A DNA stretch of 10,120 nucleotides from JAADHY01 sp964428935 (GTDB taxonomy: Bacteria; Planctomycetota; Planctomycetia; Planctomycetales; Planctomycetaceae). Each line of letters begins with the position of its first letter. The stretch's first letter is position 1. The notes beneath the pieces are model-generated. The model was not told where the DNA came from and searched no databases. It was given only the letters and a program-made list of their open reading frames with translations. Position numbers and translations under genes: made by a program. Positions 1 to 6,500 of the stretch are shown here, piece after piece. The DNA lies in NCBI GenBank assembly GCA_964428935.1, contig CAYSAG010000188.1, positions 1-10,120 on the forward strand. The letters run 5' to 3'.

Positions 1-181
1 GGACGACTTCGACGTGTCGAAGGCTAGCCATGAGTGGAACTGCCTTTGTCGGTTGGCGAGTTGCGTGGGAACCGGTCGAAGGGGGCGGTGCGCTGCCGGA
101 CAGGGTCGCACCAGTGCCGAGCCACGCTCCCGGCGGTCGGCAGTTGGACACAGCCGTTCGGCCGCCGGACCGCCCGACCGC
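1..181. other. Left-edge intergenic stretch, no gene seen
   Basis: This stretch lies downstream of the minus-strand yggU-type gene. The reading frames that cross it have no recognisable family features, and their composition looks like ordinary read-through of GC-rich DNA. The only structure I see is an 8-base inverted repeat next to the yggU stop codon, listed separately. Confidence 0.6.
133..181 (-). terminator. Possible structured terminator after the yggU-type gene
   Basis: GCGGTCGG (133-140) is the exact reverse complement of CCGACCGC (174-181), which ends one base before the yggU-type stop codon. The 33-base spacer contains a further small GCC/GGC hairpin. On the minus strand this would form a GC-rich structure immediately after the coding region. 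There is no T-run behind it, so it is not a standard intrinsic terminator. An 8-base match can arise by chance in DNA this GC-rich. Confidence 0.2.
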
Positions 182-475
182 TCAGAGCCACGGCGCGAGC
201 CGCTCTTGCAACTCCGCCAGCGACAACCCGCGGACCAGCACCGTCTTTTGCTGGGACGTTTCGCCGCCGAGCAACTCCAGCTGTGAGCTCTTCAGGTCGA
301 GCTGCTTGGCCAGCACCTTCAGAATGGCCGCGTTCGCTTTGCCCTTTTCCGGAGCTTGAGTGACGGCCACTTTCAGGCGGCCCGCGTGCACGCCTTGAAT
401 TCCGTTCTTGCGGGCTCGCGGCTGAGCGTGCACGGGCACGACCACGCCGCCGTCGCGCTCTGTCAGTTCCAACAT
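182..475 (-). CDS. yggU: DUF167/UPF0235 (YggU-type) family protein
   Basis: This is a small 97-residue protein of the DUF167 (UPF0235, YggU) family, a compact alpha/beta cytoplasmic fold with no established biochemical role. The family pattern is clear. There is an N-terminal strand ending in VHAQPRARKNGI (about residues 15-26), a strand LKVAVTQAP (34-42), the hallmark GKAN motif (45-48) followed by a helix, and a C-terminal LLGGETSQQK segment (68-77) before the last strand. The length matches the family, which is usually about 90-110 residues. The ATG at 475 is preceded by only a weak purine-rich site (GTGAAG). The gene lies 77 bases downstream of yggS on the same strand. The same gene order occurs in many bacteria, where a yggT membrane gene often sits between them; none fits here. 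Family assignment is firm; function is unknown. Confidence 0.88.
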   Translation of the reverse strand: MLELTERDGGVVVPVHAQPRARKNGIQGVHAGRLKVAVTQAPEKGKANAAILKVLAKQLDLKSSQLELLGGETSQQKTVLVRGLSLAELQERLAPWL

Positions 476-552
476 GGACGCTTCACCGACGGATTAGTTG
501 TCTGCACTTCCTTTTCGCTCCGGCCCTCCGGCGCTGGCTGGCGTCCGACGGC

Positions 553-1266
553 TCAAGGCACGTGCTCCAGCAAGCCGTCGAACAACAGACTGCCCACGCG
601 AATCAACGTCGCCCCCTCTTCAATGGCCACTTCGAAGTCGTTGCTCATGCCCATTGAAAGTTCTTGCAGCGGAGGTGACTGGTCCGACAGCGTCCGGAGC
701 CGGTCGCGGAGTTGGCGCAGTTGACGGAAAACCGGCCGAGTCTGTTCCGGGTCGTCGACCAGCGGAGCCATGGTCATGAGACCTTCGAGCCGGACGTTCC
801 GGTACTCGACTATTCTCGGCCAGTGCTCGACCAGCTCGTCCGGCGAGAAGCCGAACTTGGTCGACTCGCCCGAAACGTTGACCTCCAACAGCACGCGCGG
901 ACGCACCCCCAACTCCGCGGCCAACCGGTCCACGCGGTCCAGCAGCCGGACGGTGTCGACCGAGTGAATCCATTGGGCGACGGGCAGAATCGGACGCACC
1001 TTGTTGCGCTGCAAGTGACCAACCAAGTGCCAGCAGACGTCCTGAGGCAAGCGAGCGGCCCGGTCGACCAACTGCTGCGGCCGGTTTTCGCCCAGGTCCC
1101 GAACGCCGGCTTCGAGCAGGTACGGCAGCCACTCGACCGGCGCGTACTTGGTCACGGCCACCAAACGGACGTCGCTCGGCCGCCGACCCGACCGCTCGCA
1201 CGCAGCAGCCGCCCGACGCAAGACCTGCTGGCAGTTTTCCAGAATGCGTGCCTGAATGGACGTCAT
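553..1266 (-). CDS. yggS: YggS-type PLP homeostasis protein
   Basis: This 237-residue protein belongs to the YggS/PROSC (PLPBP) family. These cytoplasmic single-domain TIM-barrel proteins bind pyridoxal 5'-phosphate without a known enzymatic reaction and help control PLP supply and amino-acid balance. Family landmarks appear in order: LVAVTK with the PLP-binding lysine K40, LGENRPQQ (58-65), WHLVGHLQRNK (79-89), IHSVD (100-104), LLEVNVSGESTKFGF (126-140), GLMTMAP (162-168), LSMGMSNDF (203-211) and the phosphate-binding IRVGSLLF (222-229). The open frame continues upstream to 1863, but those extra 199 codons are arginine/proline/serine-rich read-through of a heptamer repeat. I therefore start at the ATG at 1266, which gives the normal family length. 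The ribosome site there is weak (GGTAAAG). A candidate promoter lies about 120 bases upstream. It is probably cotranscribed with the yggU-type gene. Confidence 0.93.
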   Translation of the reverse strand: MTSIQARILENCQQVLRRAAAACERSGRRPSDVRLVAVTKYAPVEWLPYLLEAGVRDLGENRPQQLVDRAARLPQDVCWHLVGHLQRNKVRPILPVAQWIHSVDTVRLLDRVDRLAAELGVRPRVLLEVNVSGESTKFGFSPDELVEHWPRIVEYRNVRLEGLMTMAPLVDDPEQTRPVFRQLRQLRDRLRTLSDQSPPLQELSMGMSNDFEVAIEEGATLIRVGSLLFDGLLEHVP

Positions 1267-1387
1267 GACTTTACCGCACGGCTGGAGGACCGAGTCCAAA
1301 GCTGGTCCGACGCAACCGCTCTTGCCACGCGAGTCGGCCGCGCCGACGACGCTGGCGACGCAGCACAAATGCTTGCCGCTCGGCAGA

Positions 1388-1416
1388 ATCTTAGTGCTCC
1401 TGTTCGCGGGGCTCAA
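1388..1416 (-). promoter_or_regulatory. Candidate sigma70-like promoter for yggS
   Basis: On the minus strand, TTGAGC (1416-1411) and TAAGAT (1393-1388) are separated by exactly 17 bases. Each hexamer matches four of six bases of the TTGACA/TATAAT consensus. It lies just before the heptamer repeat ends and would give a leader of about 115 bases before the yggS ATG. This is a pattern match only; planctomycete promoters are poorly defined. Confidence 0.28.
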
Positions 1417-1437
1417 TTCTTTGCCGCCGGTCAGTTC

Positions 1438-1577
1438 GGGACGCGGGAGACGGGACGCGCGGCACGCCACGCGAGAGACGGGACGCGGCACGCGGGACAC
1501 GGCACGTGGGACGCGGGAAGAGGGGACACGCGCGACGCGGGACGGGACAGACGCAGGGAACGGGGCAGAGGGGACGC
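1438..1577. repeat. Degenerate heptanucleotide tandem repeat, consensus GGGACRC
   Basis: From 1438 to 1521 the DNA divides into twelve consecutive 7-base units without a gap. Four units are exactly GGGACGC (1438, 1452, 1480, 1508); the others are variants such as GGGAGAC, GGGACAC, GGCACGC, GGCACGT and GAGAGAC. Position 1 is G in all twelve units, position 4 is A in eleven and position 7 is C in ten. After 1521 small indels break the register, but an exact GGGACGC reappears at 1571, which is 19 whole units from the first. The repeat starts abruptly and fades gradually into purine-rich sequence by about 1610. Because seven is not a multiple of three, all three frames give the same kind of seven-residue periodic peptide, so the open frames across it are not evidence of coding. 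It sits between divergent genes. Function is unknown. Confidence 0.85.
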
Positions 1578-1814
1578 CGGACAGAGAACACGCGACGAAA
1601 GACGCGAAAGACGGCGACGCGCCGGACCGCGTGTCTCCGGCGTGCGAGGAGGGCTCGCGCTGCGTCGGCCGACAACGGCGTTGGCCCGCCGCGTCGAGGA
1701 GCGGACTGGCGTCGACGAGCCAAAAAGCACGTGCGAACGAAAAAACGCGGAAGGGCGGAACGGCTCGCACTGTGGAAGCGGCTCGCGGGTCCGGGTAAAA
1801 AGACGGAGTGCGGG

Positions 1815-1842
1815 TTGAGCGAGCCGGGCCTTGCGCTTTAAG
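1815..1842 (+). promoter_or_regulatory. Candidate sigma70-like promoter for the fusion hydrolase
   Basis: TTGAGC (1815-1820) is followed after 16 bases by TTTAAG (1837-1842), each four of six against consensus. The -35-like hexamer is identical to the one proposed for yggS on the other strand. It would imply a leader of about 165 bases. Support is sequence pattern only. Confidence 0.22.
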
Positions 1843-1998
1843 CCGTCGGCGCGGAAACGGCAAGCTCCGTCGTCAGGGGCGGCAGGCAGGAAAGCGGTGA
1901 GCAAGCCGGGCGGCCACCGGTCGGGCTTCGACTCGTCACGCCGGACCGCTTGGGGCGAGCAAGCTTTCTCGACAGCGCAGACCCAGGGGCAAAGCAAC

Positions 1999-2004
1999 AG
2001 GAGA
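1999..2004 (+). promoter_or_regulatory. Ribosome binding site of the fusion hydrolase
   Basis: AGGAGA lies seven bases before the ATG at 2012. This fixes the start, which is also directly followed by a good signal peptide. Confidence 0.75.
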
Positions 2005-2011
2005 CGAAAGC

Positions 2012-4912
2012 ATGTCGAGTCGGCTTTGGGGAGGGCTGTTGTGTCTGTTGGCCGGGGCAACGCTGCTTGCTGCCTCGGCACAAGCGGACGAACTTCCGCA
2101 GCCGGTGTTTCCGGGAAAGGCGTGGCAGGAGGCGACTCCCGAGTCGCAGGGTGTCGATCCCCGCCGGCTGAACGCGGCCTTGCAGTACCTGGAGCGGCAC
2201 TCTGGCTCGAACGGCGTGCGTCGTGTGGTCGTGGTTCGCAACGGCCGAATCATTTGGAAGGGGCCGGAGGCGGACGTCGCTCAACCAGTCTGGTCGGTCA
2301 GCAAGGCCTTTTTGAGCACCGCTCAGGGGCTTTTGATTGACGACGGCAGGTGCACGCTCGACACACTGGCGAAGGACTACGCGCCGGAGTACTTGGCCCG
2401 CTACTACCCCGAGGTCCGCTTGCGGCACTTCGCCACCATGACTTCCGGCTACGACGGCGTGGGCGGTGCTTACGACTTCGACGACCAGCACCGCGGCGAC
2501 CGAAACGCGTTGGTTCCGCCCGAGCCGCCGTTTTTCCCGCCGGGGGCGAAGTTCCAGTACTGGGACGAGGCGACCCAGGTTTACGGCTACGTCTTGACGA
2601 ACATTGCCGGTCAGTCGCTGGAGGACTACCTTCGGAAGCGCGTGCTGGAGCCCATTGGCGTGACCACGTTCCAGTGGCGTCGTGACGAAACGGGCCGCGT
2701 GTTGAACTGGACCGGGGGCGTGGTCATTTCTGCAGCCGACTTGGCTCGGTTCGGTCTGTTGTTCCTGAACCGAGGCCGGTGGAACGGCCGCCAAGTGGTC
2801 CCCGCCGACTGGGTGGACCAGGCCACTCAGGTGCAAGTGCCGCCGACCGTTCCCGACGCGTTGCCGAAAAGCTGGCGACAGGGCTCCGGCGTTTACGGCT
2901 ACCACTGGTGGGTCAACGGTCGGCGTCCCGACGGACAGCGCTACTGGCCTCACGCGCCGCTGAACACGTACTGTCGGAGCGGCTACAACAACAATCGGCT
3001 GTGGGTCATTCCGGCGTGGAACATGGTCATTGTCCGGCTGGGGCTGGACCAACGGGAACACAAAGTCACACGCGAGGAGTGGGACGAGTTCTTGCGGCTG
3101 CTGGGCGAGTCGGTTCTCGACCCCGTCGTCGACGGCCGCTGGCAAGTTTGGCACACCGTGACGGTTTCGTTTCGCGGTCCGCAGGCTCGACAGACGGACC
3201 GAGAACCGAATCCGTTTCTGGACTACCGGTTGCAGGTGCGCTTCACCGGTCCCAGCGGTCAGACTTACGACGTGCCGGGGTTTTTCGACGGCGACGGATT
3301 TGGCGGCGGCCAGGGCAATGTGTGGCGGGTGCGGTTCACGCCGGACGAGCCGGGACGTTGGGTTTTTCGAGCGTCGTTTCGGCAGGGCAGGGGTGTTGCG
3401 GTGTCGCTGGGCCCGGACGCCGGCCAGCCGACGGCGTTCGACGGCGCCTCAGGAAGCTTTGTGGTCCGGCCGAGCAGTTCCAGCGCCCCGGGCTTTCTGA
3501 AGTGGGGACGTCTGGAGTACGTCGGCGGTCACTACCTGAAGTTCCGCAACGGTCCTTACTGGCTGAAAGGCGGAACCGACAGTCCTGAGAACTTTCTGGC
3601 GTACGCCGAGTTCGACAACACGCGGCCCAGTCACCGGTACGCTTCGCACGTCGACGACTGGCGTCCGGGCGACCCGGTTTGGAAAGACGGGCGGGGACGG
3701 GGAATCATTGGCGCCCTGAACTACCTGGCCGACAAGCACGTCAACAGCGTCTACTTCTTGGTCATGAACGTGGGAGGCGACGGGCAGGACGTCTGGCCTT
3801 GGGTGGGGCCGGTTGACCCGAAAGGCAGCCCCCACAACGACAACTTGCACTACGACGTCGGCAAGCTGGCTCAGTGGGAGACGGTCTTCGACCACGCTCA
3901 GCGGCGGGGCATCTTCTTGCACTTCGTCTTCAACGAGGCGGAAAAGCCGAACAAGCGGGAGCTGGACGACGGCGAGCTGGGTACGGAACGCAAATTGTAC
4001 TACCGCGAAATGGTGGCCCGGTTCGGACACCACTTGGCCTTGGAGTGGAACTTGTGCGAGGAGTACAACCTGGGGTTCGACTTCGGCCCGGAACGAGTGC
4101 GTGCGTTCGCCGACTACGTGAAGGCGGTCGACCCGTACGACCACCCAATTGCCGTCCACAGTGCAGGCAACCCGCTCAAGGCGTTGGCTTTCACTTTCGG
4201 CGACCCTCGTTTCAGTCTGACCTCGATTCAGCTGGGACAACGGCGAATCGACACGTTGACCGAGCAGTTCCGCCGGGCCACGGCGGAAGCCGGTCGTCCG
4301 GTTCCGGTGTCGCTGGACGAGTTCACGGTCGACCGCGGACAGCGATTCGCTCACATTCCCGTCAACGACCCCGACGGCCACCGCAAGGAAAAAATCTGGC
4401 CGACCTACCTGTCGGGCGGAATGTTGGAGTTCATTCTGGCCGACCAGCTCAAGACCGACAGCTTCAAGAAGCCGGAGCTGGCTCGACTGTGGGACTACCT
4501 GTGGTACGCGCGGAAGTTCGTCGAGCAGCTTCCGTTTTGGCGAATGGAGCCGGCGGACGAGTTGGTCACGGGCGAGGGAACGATTCGAGTGGGCACGCAC
4601 GGCGGCCGCGGGTTCAACCTGGACGCTCAAGTTTTCGCCCTCCGTGGCCAAGTTTACGCCGTCTACCTTCCCAAGGCTGAGCCAACCGGGACGCTGGACT
4701 TGAGCGGGGTGCGAGGTCGGTTTCGCGTTCGTTGGTACAACCCGCGGACGGGCCAGTGGCAAGGCGAGCCTCGAACGGTTGAGGCGGGGCGTCCGGTTGC
4801 GTTGGGCCCGCCTCCAGCTGACCCTGCTGAAGACTGGGCCGTGCTGGTCGAGCGGGTCGAGGACGGCCGACAAGACGGCGCAGGCCCTCGACCAGACACC
4901 GCTGGTCGTTGA
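2012..4912 (+). CDS. Secreted serine hydrolase (beta-lactamase family) fused to DUF5060/glycosidase-like domains
   Basis: This is a 966-residue exported protein with two apparent catalytic halves. Residues 1-25 form a signal peptide ending in AQA. Residues about 30-370 are a beta-lactamase/class C esterase-like domain with the SxxK motif SVSK (S95, K98). Y183-W-D185 stands where the family usually has YxN, and R322-S-G324 where it has (K/H)xG. A Trp-rich DUF5060-like beta domain follows (about 378-487, with GFFDGDG at 423-429), then a Ser-rich linker. Residues about 495-845 form a TIM-barrel, glycoside-hydrolase-like domain with WLKGGTDSPENFLAY (517-531), the likely acid/base region EWNLCEEYN (E683 or E684) and the likely nucleophile in SLDEF (E770). 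The C-terminal 850-945 resembles the small beta domain Pfam calls putative collagen-binding, with YNPRTGQW (909-916). The ATG at 2012 has a good ribosome site. The gene converges on a sulfatase gene. I infer deacylation plus glycosidic cleavage of a complex glycan; the substrate is unknown and neither activity is proven. Confidence 0.88.
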   Translation: MSSRLWGGLLCLLAGATLLAASAQADELPQPVFPGKAWQEATPESQGVDPRRLNAALQYLERHSGSNGVRRVVVVRNGRIIWKGPEADVAQPVWSVSKAFLSTAQGLLIDDGRCTLDTLAKDYAPEYLARYYPEVRLRHFATMTSGYDGVGGAYDFDDQHRGDRNALVPPEPPFFPPGAKFQYWDEATQVYGYVLTNIAGQSLEDYLRKRVLEPIGVTTFQWRRDETGRVLNWTGGVVISAADLARFGLLFLNRGRWNGRQVVPADWVDQATQVQVPPTVPDALPKSWRQGSGVYGYHWWVNGRRPDGQRYWPHAPLNTYCRSGYNNNRLWVIPAWNMVIVRLGLDQREHKVTREEWDEFLRLLGESVLDPVVDGRWQVWHTVTVSFRGPQARQTDREPNPFLDYRLQVRFTGPSGQTYDVPGFFDGDGFGGGQGNVWRVRFTPDEPGRWVFRASFRQGRGVAVSLGPDAGQPTAFDGASGSFVVRPSSSSAPGFLKWGRLEYVGGHYLKFRNGPYWLKGGTDSPENFLAYAEFDNTRPSHRYASHVDDWRPGDPVWKDGRGRGIIGALNYLADKHVNSVYFLVMNVGGDGQDVWPWVGPVDPKGSPHNDNLHYDVGKLAQWETVFDHAQRRGIFLHFVFNEAEKPNKRELDDGELGTERKLYYREMVARFGHHLALEWNLCEEYNLGFDFGPERVRAFADYVKAVDPYDHPIAVHSAGNPLKALAFTFGDPRFSLTSIQLGQRRIDTLTEQFRRATAEAGRPVPVSLDEFTVDRGQRFAHIPVNDPDGHRKEKIWPTYLSGGMLEFILADQLKTDSFKKPELARLWDYLWYARKFVEQLPFWRMEPADELVTGEGTIRVGTHGGRGFNLDAQVFALRGQVYAVYLPKAEPTGTLDLSGVRGRFRVRWYNPRTGQWQGEPRTVEAGRPVALGPPPADPAEDWAVLVERVEDGRQDGAGPRPDTAGR

Positions 4913-4954
4913 GCGTTCTGGCTGCGAAAGAGCTTTTGCCGCGAGCGACGTCGG

Positions 4955-4969
4955 GCGAGGTTTCCTCGC
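4955..4969. terminator. Possible hairpin between convergent genes
   Basis: GCGAGG-TTT-CCTCGC forms a perfect 6-base-pair stem with a three-base loop in the 87-base gap between the two convergent stop codons. A longer alternative pairs GCCGCGAG (4938-4945) with CTCGCGCGGC (4965-4974), leaving a two-base bulge. Its position suits bidirectional termination, but neither side has a T-run. Confidence 0.3.
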
Positions 4970-4999
4970 GCGGCGGCCGCTCCAACGTGAGCGAACGGC

Positions 5000-6400
5000 C
5001 TACTTCACCCGCTCGCGCCACCGACGCCACTTCGCTCGCATTTGGTCCAGTTGGGCCGCCCAGTTCGGGTCGCGGGCCAGGTCGTGCTCCTCGTACGCGT
5101 CCGTCTTCAGGTCGAACAGTTGCTCGTACGGCGGGTCGAAGTCGACGTAACGCACGTACTTCCACCGCTCCGTGCGCACGCCCTCCGACTTCGGAATCCG
5201 CGGGTGTTCGAACAAGTGCTCGTAGAAGAACTCGGTGCGCCACGGCACCGATTCGCCGCGCAACAAGGGCACCAGACTCCGGCCCTGCACGTCGTCCGGA
5301 ATGTCGGCACCCGCCAGGTCGAAAATTGTGGGAGCAATGTCAATGTTGAGGGCCATTTGGGGAATGCGGCTTCCACGACGCTCCCGCGGCAACCGCGGGT
5401 CGTAAATCACCAGCGGCAACCGAATCGACTCTTCGTAAGCGAACCACTTGCCCGCCAAACCGTGCTCGCCCAGGAAAAAGCCGTTGTCCGACGTGAAAAT
5501 GATGACCGTGTTGTCGGCCAGTCCTTTTTCTTGCAGTTTCTTCAGAATTTGGCCCACCGCGTCGTCGATGCCGGCAATCAAGCGGTAGTAATCCTTGACG
5601 GACTTCTGGAACATTTCGTAAGTGGCAAAGCGAATTCGCCAGCGAACTCGACCTTCGGACGTTTGTAAGAACTTCGGCAGAGCCCGGAAGTGTTTCTCGG
5701 TTGCCGTCTTCGGCAACGGAATGGTGACGTCGCGGAACAGGTTGTTGTAACGCGGGTCTGGCTGGAACGGCCAAGGGTCGCCGTCCTGGCAGTGAGCGGC
5801 TTTGGTGTAGTACTGCAGCAGGAAGGGTTGGTCGGGCGAGCAGCCGTCGAGAAACTGCAGGACCTGGGCGGCCAGCTTTTGCGTCAAGTGTTCGCCCGGC
5901 TGGCCGAGCTTGTCCTTGGGGTAGTAACGTCCCTGACCGCTGAAACCGTAAAACTCGTCGTACGCCTCCTTCGGCAGCGGACCGCCCAGCCCCCACTTGC
6001 CGACCATGCCCGTGCGGTAACCGAGCTTGCGAAGGACGACGGGGAACGTGTGGTCGAATTGGTCAGGGCGGAGCGGCGTGCGAAAGTCCCAGACGCCGTG
6101 ACGTCGAGCGTACTGGCCCGTCAGAAAGCTGGCTCGACTGGTCGCGCAAATCGACGTGGTGCAGAACATGTTCGTGAAGACGGCTCCCTCCGCGGCCAGG
6201 CGGTCAATGTTCGGCGTGTGGACAATGGAATTGCCCATGCATCCCAGAGCGTCCCACCGCTGGTCGTCGGTAATGATCAGAATGATGTTGGGGCGGCGAG
6301 GACCACGCTCCGCGGCCGCCCAGACCGACTGAAGCCCCAACCACCCGGAAAGGGTGAGCACGGCCAGGCACGTTGCCCGGAAAACGTTCGGCTGCTGCAT
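5000..6400 (-). CDS. Secreted formylglycine-dependent sulfatase
   Basis: This 466-residue type I sulfatase of the alkaline-phosphatase superfamily hydrolyses sulfate esters (or N-sulfate), probably on a glycan, outside the cytoplasm. The start at 6400 has an excellent ribosome site and a signal peptide ending near residue 30 (SVWAAA). The in-frame extension to 6487 lacks a signal-like start. Metal ligands are visible in ITDDQ (D45, D46) and SDNG (D305, N306). The modification motif is CATSR (C85 to R89) followed by ASFLTG. C85 would be converted to formylglycine by a sulfatase-modifying enzyme not encoded here. Threonine replaces the usual Pro/Ala/Ser at position three. K135 lies in GKWGLG, where many relatives have GKWHLG, so the usual histidine is glycine. 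AAH (H203) and GEHGLAGKW (311-319, K318) complete the pocket. The C-terminal segment to residue 466 is normal for the family. It lies 100 bases downstream of the PVC-type gene and is probably cotranscribed with it. Substrate unknown. Confidence 0.93.
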   Translation of the reverse strand: MQQPNVFRATCLAVLTLSGWLGLQSVWAAAERGPRRPNIILIITDDQRWDALGCMGNSIVHTPNIDRLAAEGAVFTNMFCTTSICATSRASFLTGQYARRHGVWDFRTPLRPDQFDHTFPVVLRKLGYRTGMVGKWGLGGPLPKEAYDEFYGFSGQGRYYPKDKLGQPGEHLTQKLAAQVLQFLDGCSPDQPFLLQYYTKAAHCQDGDPWPFQPDPRYNNLFRDVTIPLPKTATEKHFRALPKFLQTSEGRVRWRIRFATYEMFQKSVKDYYRLIAGIDDAVGQILKKLQEKGLADNTVIIFTSDNGFFLGEHGLAGKWFAYEESIRLPLVIYDPRLPRERRGSRIPQMALNIDIAPTIFDLAGADIPDDVQGRSLVPLLRGESVPWRTEFFYEHLFEHPRIPKSEGVRTERWKYVRYVDFDPPYEQLFDLKTDAYEEHDLARDPNWAAQLDQMRAKWRRWRERVK

Positions 6401-6407
6401 TCCGTTG

Positions 6408-6415
6408 ACCTCCCT
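6408..6415 (-). promoter_or_regulatory. Ribosome binding site of the sulfatase
   Basis: AGGGAGGT on the minus strand lies seven bases before the ATG at 6400. It selects this start over the in-frame ATG at 6487. Confidence 0.8.
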
Positions 6416-6500
6416 TTGTTGTGGTTCTGCGCCCGACGACTTGCGTCGCTCGGTCTCGGCCGCTGCGCTGTCCTCTGACCCAGCCACTGCTCTGCGCCGG

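Larger units (their letters stand above)
1578..2011. other. Long leader/intergenic region upstream of the fusion hydrolase gene
   Basis: No credible gene is present. The first 40 bases look like decayed repeat (GACGAAA/GACGCGAAA-like units). The rest is GC-rich with short A-runs at about 1722-1746 and 1797-1801. Several open frames cross it on both strands, but their residue composition is dominated by Arg, Ala, Pro and Ser and no family motif is visible. A weak promoter-like pair and the ribosome binding site of the 2012 gene are listed separately. Confidence 0.6.

Noticed and set aside
1438..1577. CRISPR array or satellite of longer unit
   Set aside because: The unit is seven bases with no spacers and no conserved 25-40 base direct repeat.
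1431..2081. 216-codon minus-strand Arg/Pro/Ser-rich open frame over the heptamer repeat
   Set aside because: The periodic peptide is a consequence of the 7-base DNA period; it overlaps the start of the fusion hydrolase gene and has no ribosome site or family signal.
1838..3154. 438-codon minus-strand open frame across the 2012 gene start
   Set aside because: Antisense to a gene with signal peptide, ribosome site and catalytic motifs; no domain of its own.
3449..4873. 474-codon minus-strand open frame opposite the glycosidase-like half
   Set aside because: Antisense shadow of the 2012-4912 gene, with Val/Arg-rich composition and no motifs.
6401..6487. 29-residue N-terminal extension of the sulfatase
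   Set aside because: It would bury the signal peptide, and the downstream ATG has a much better ribosome site.
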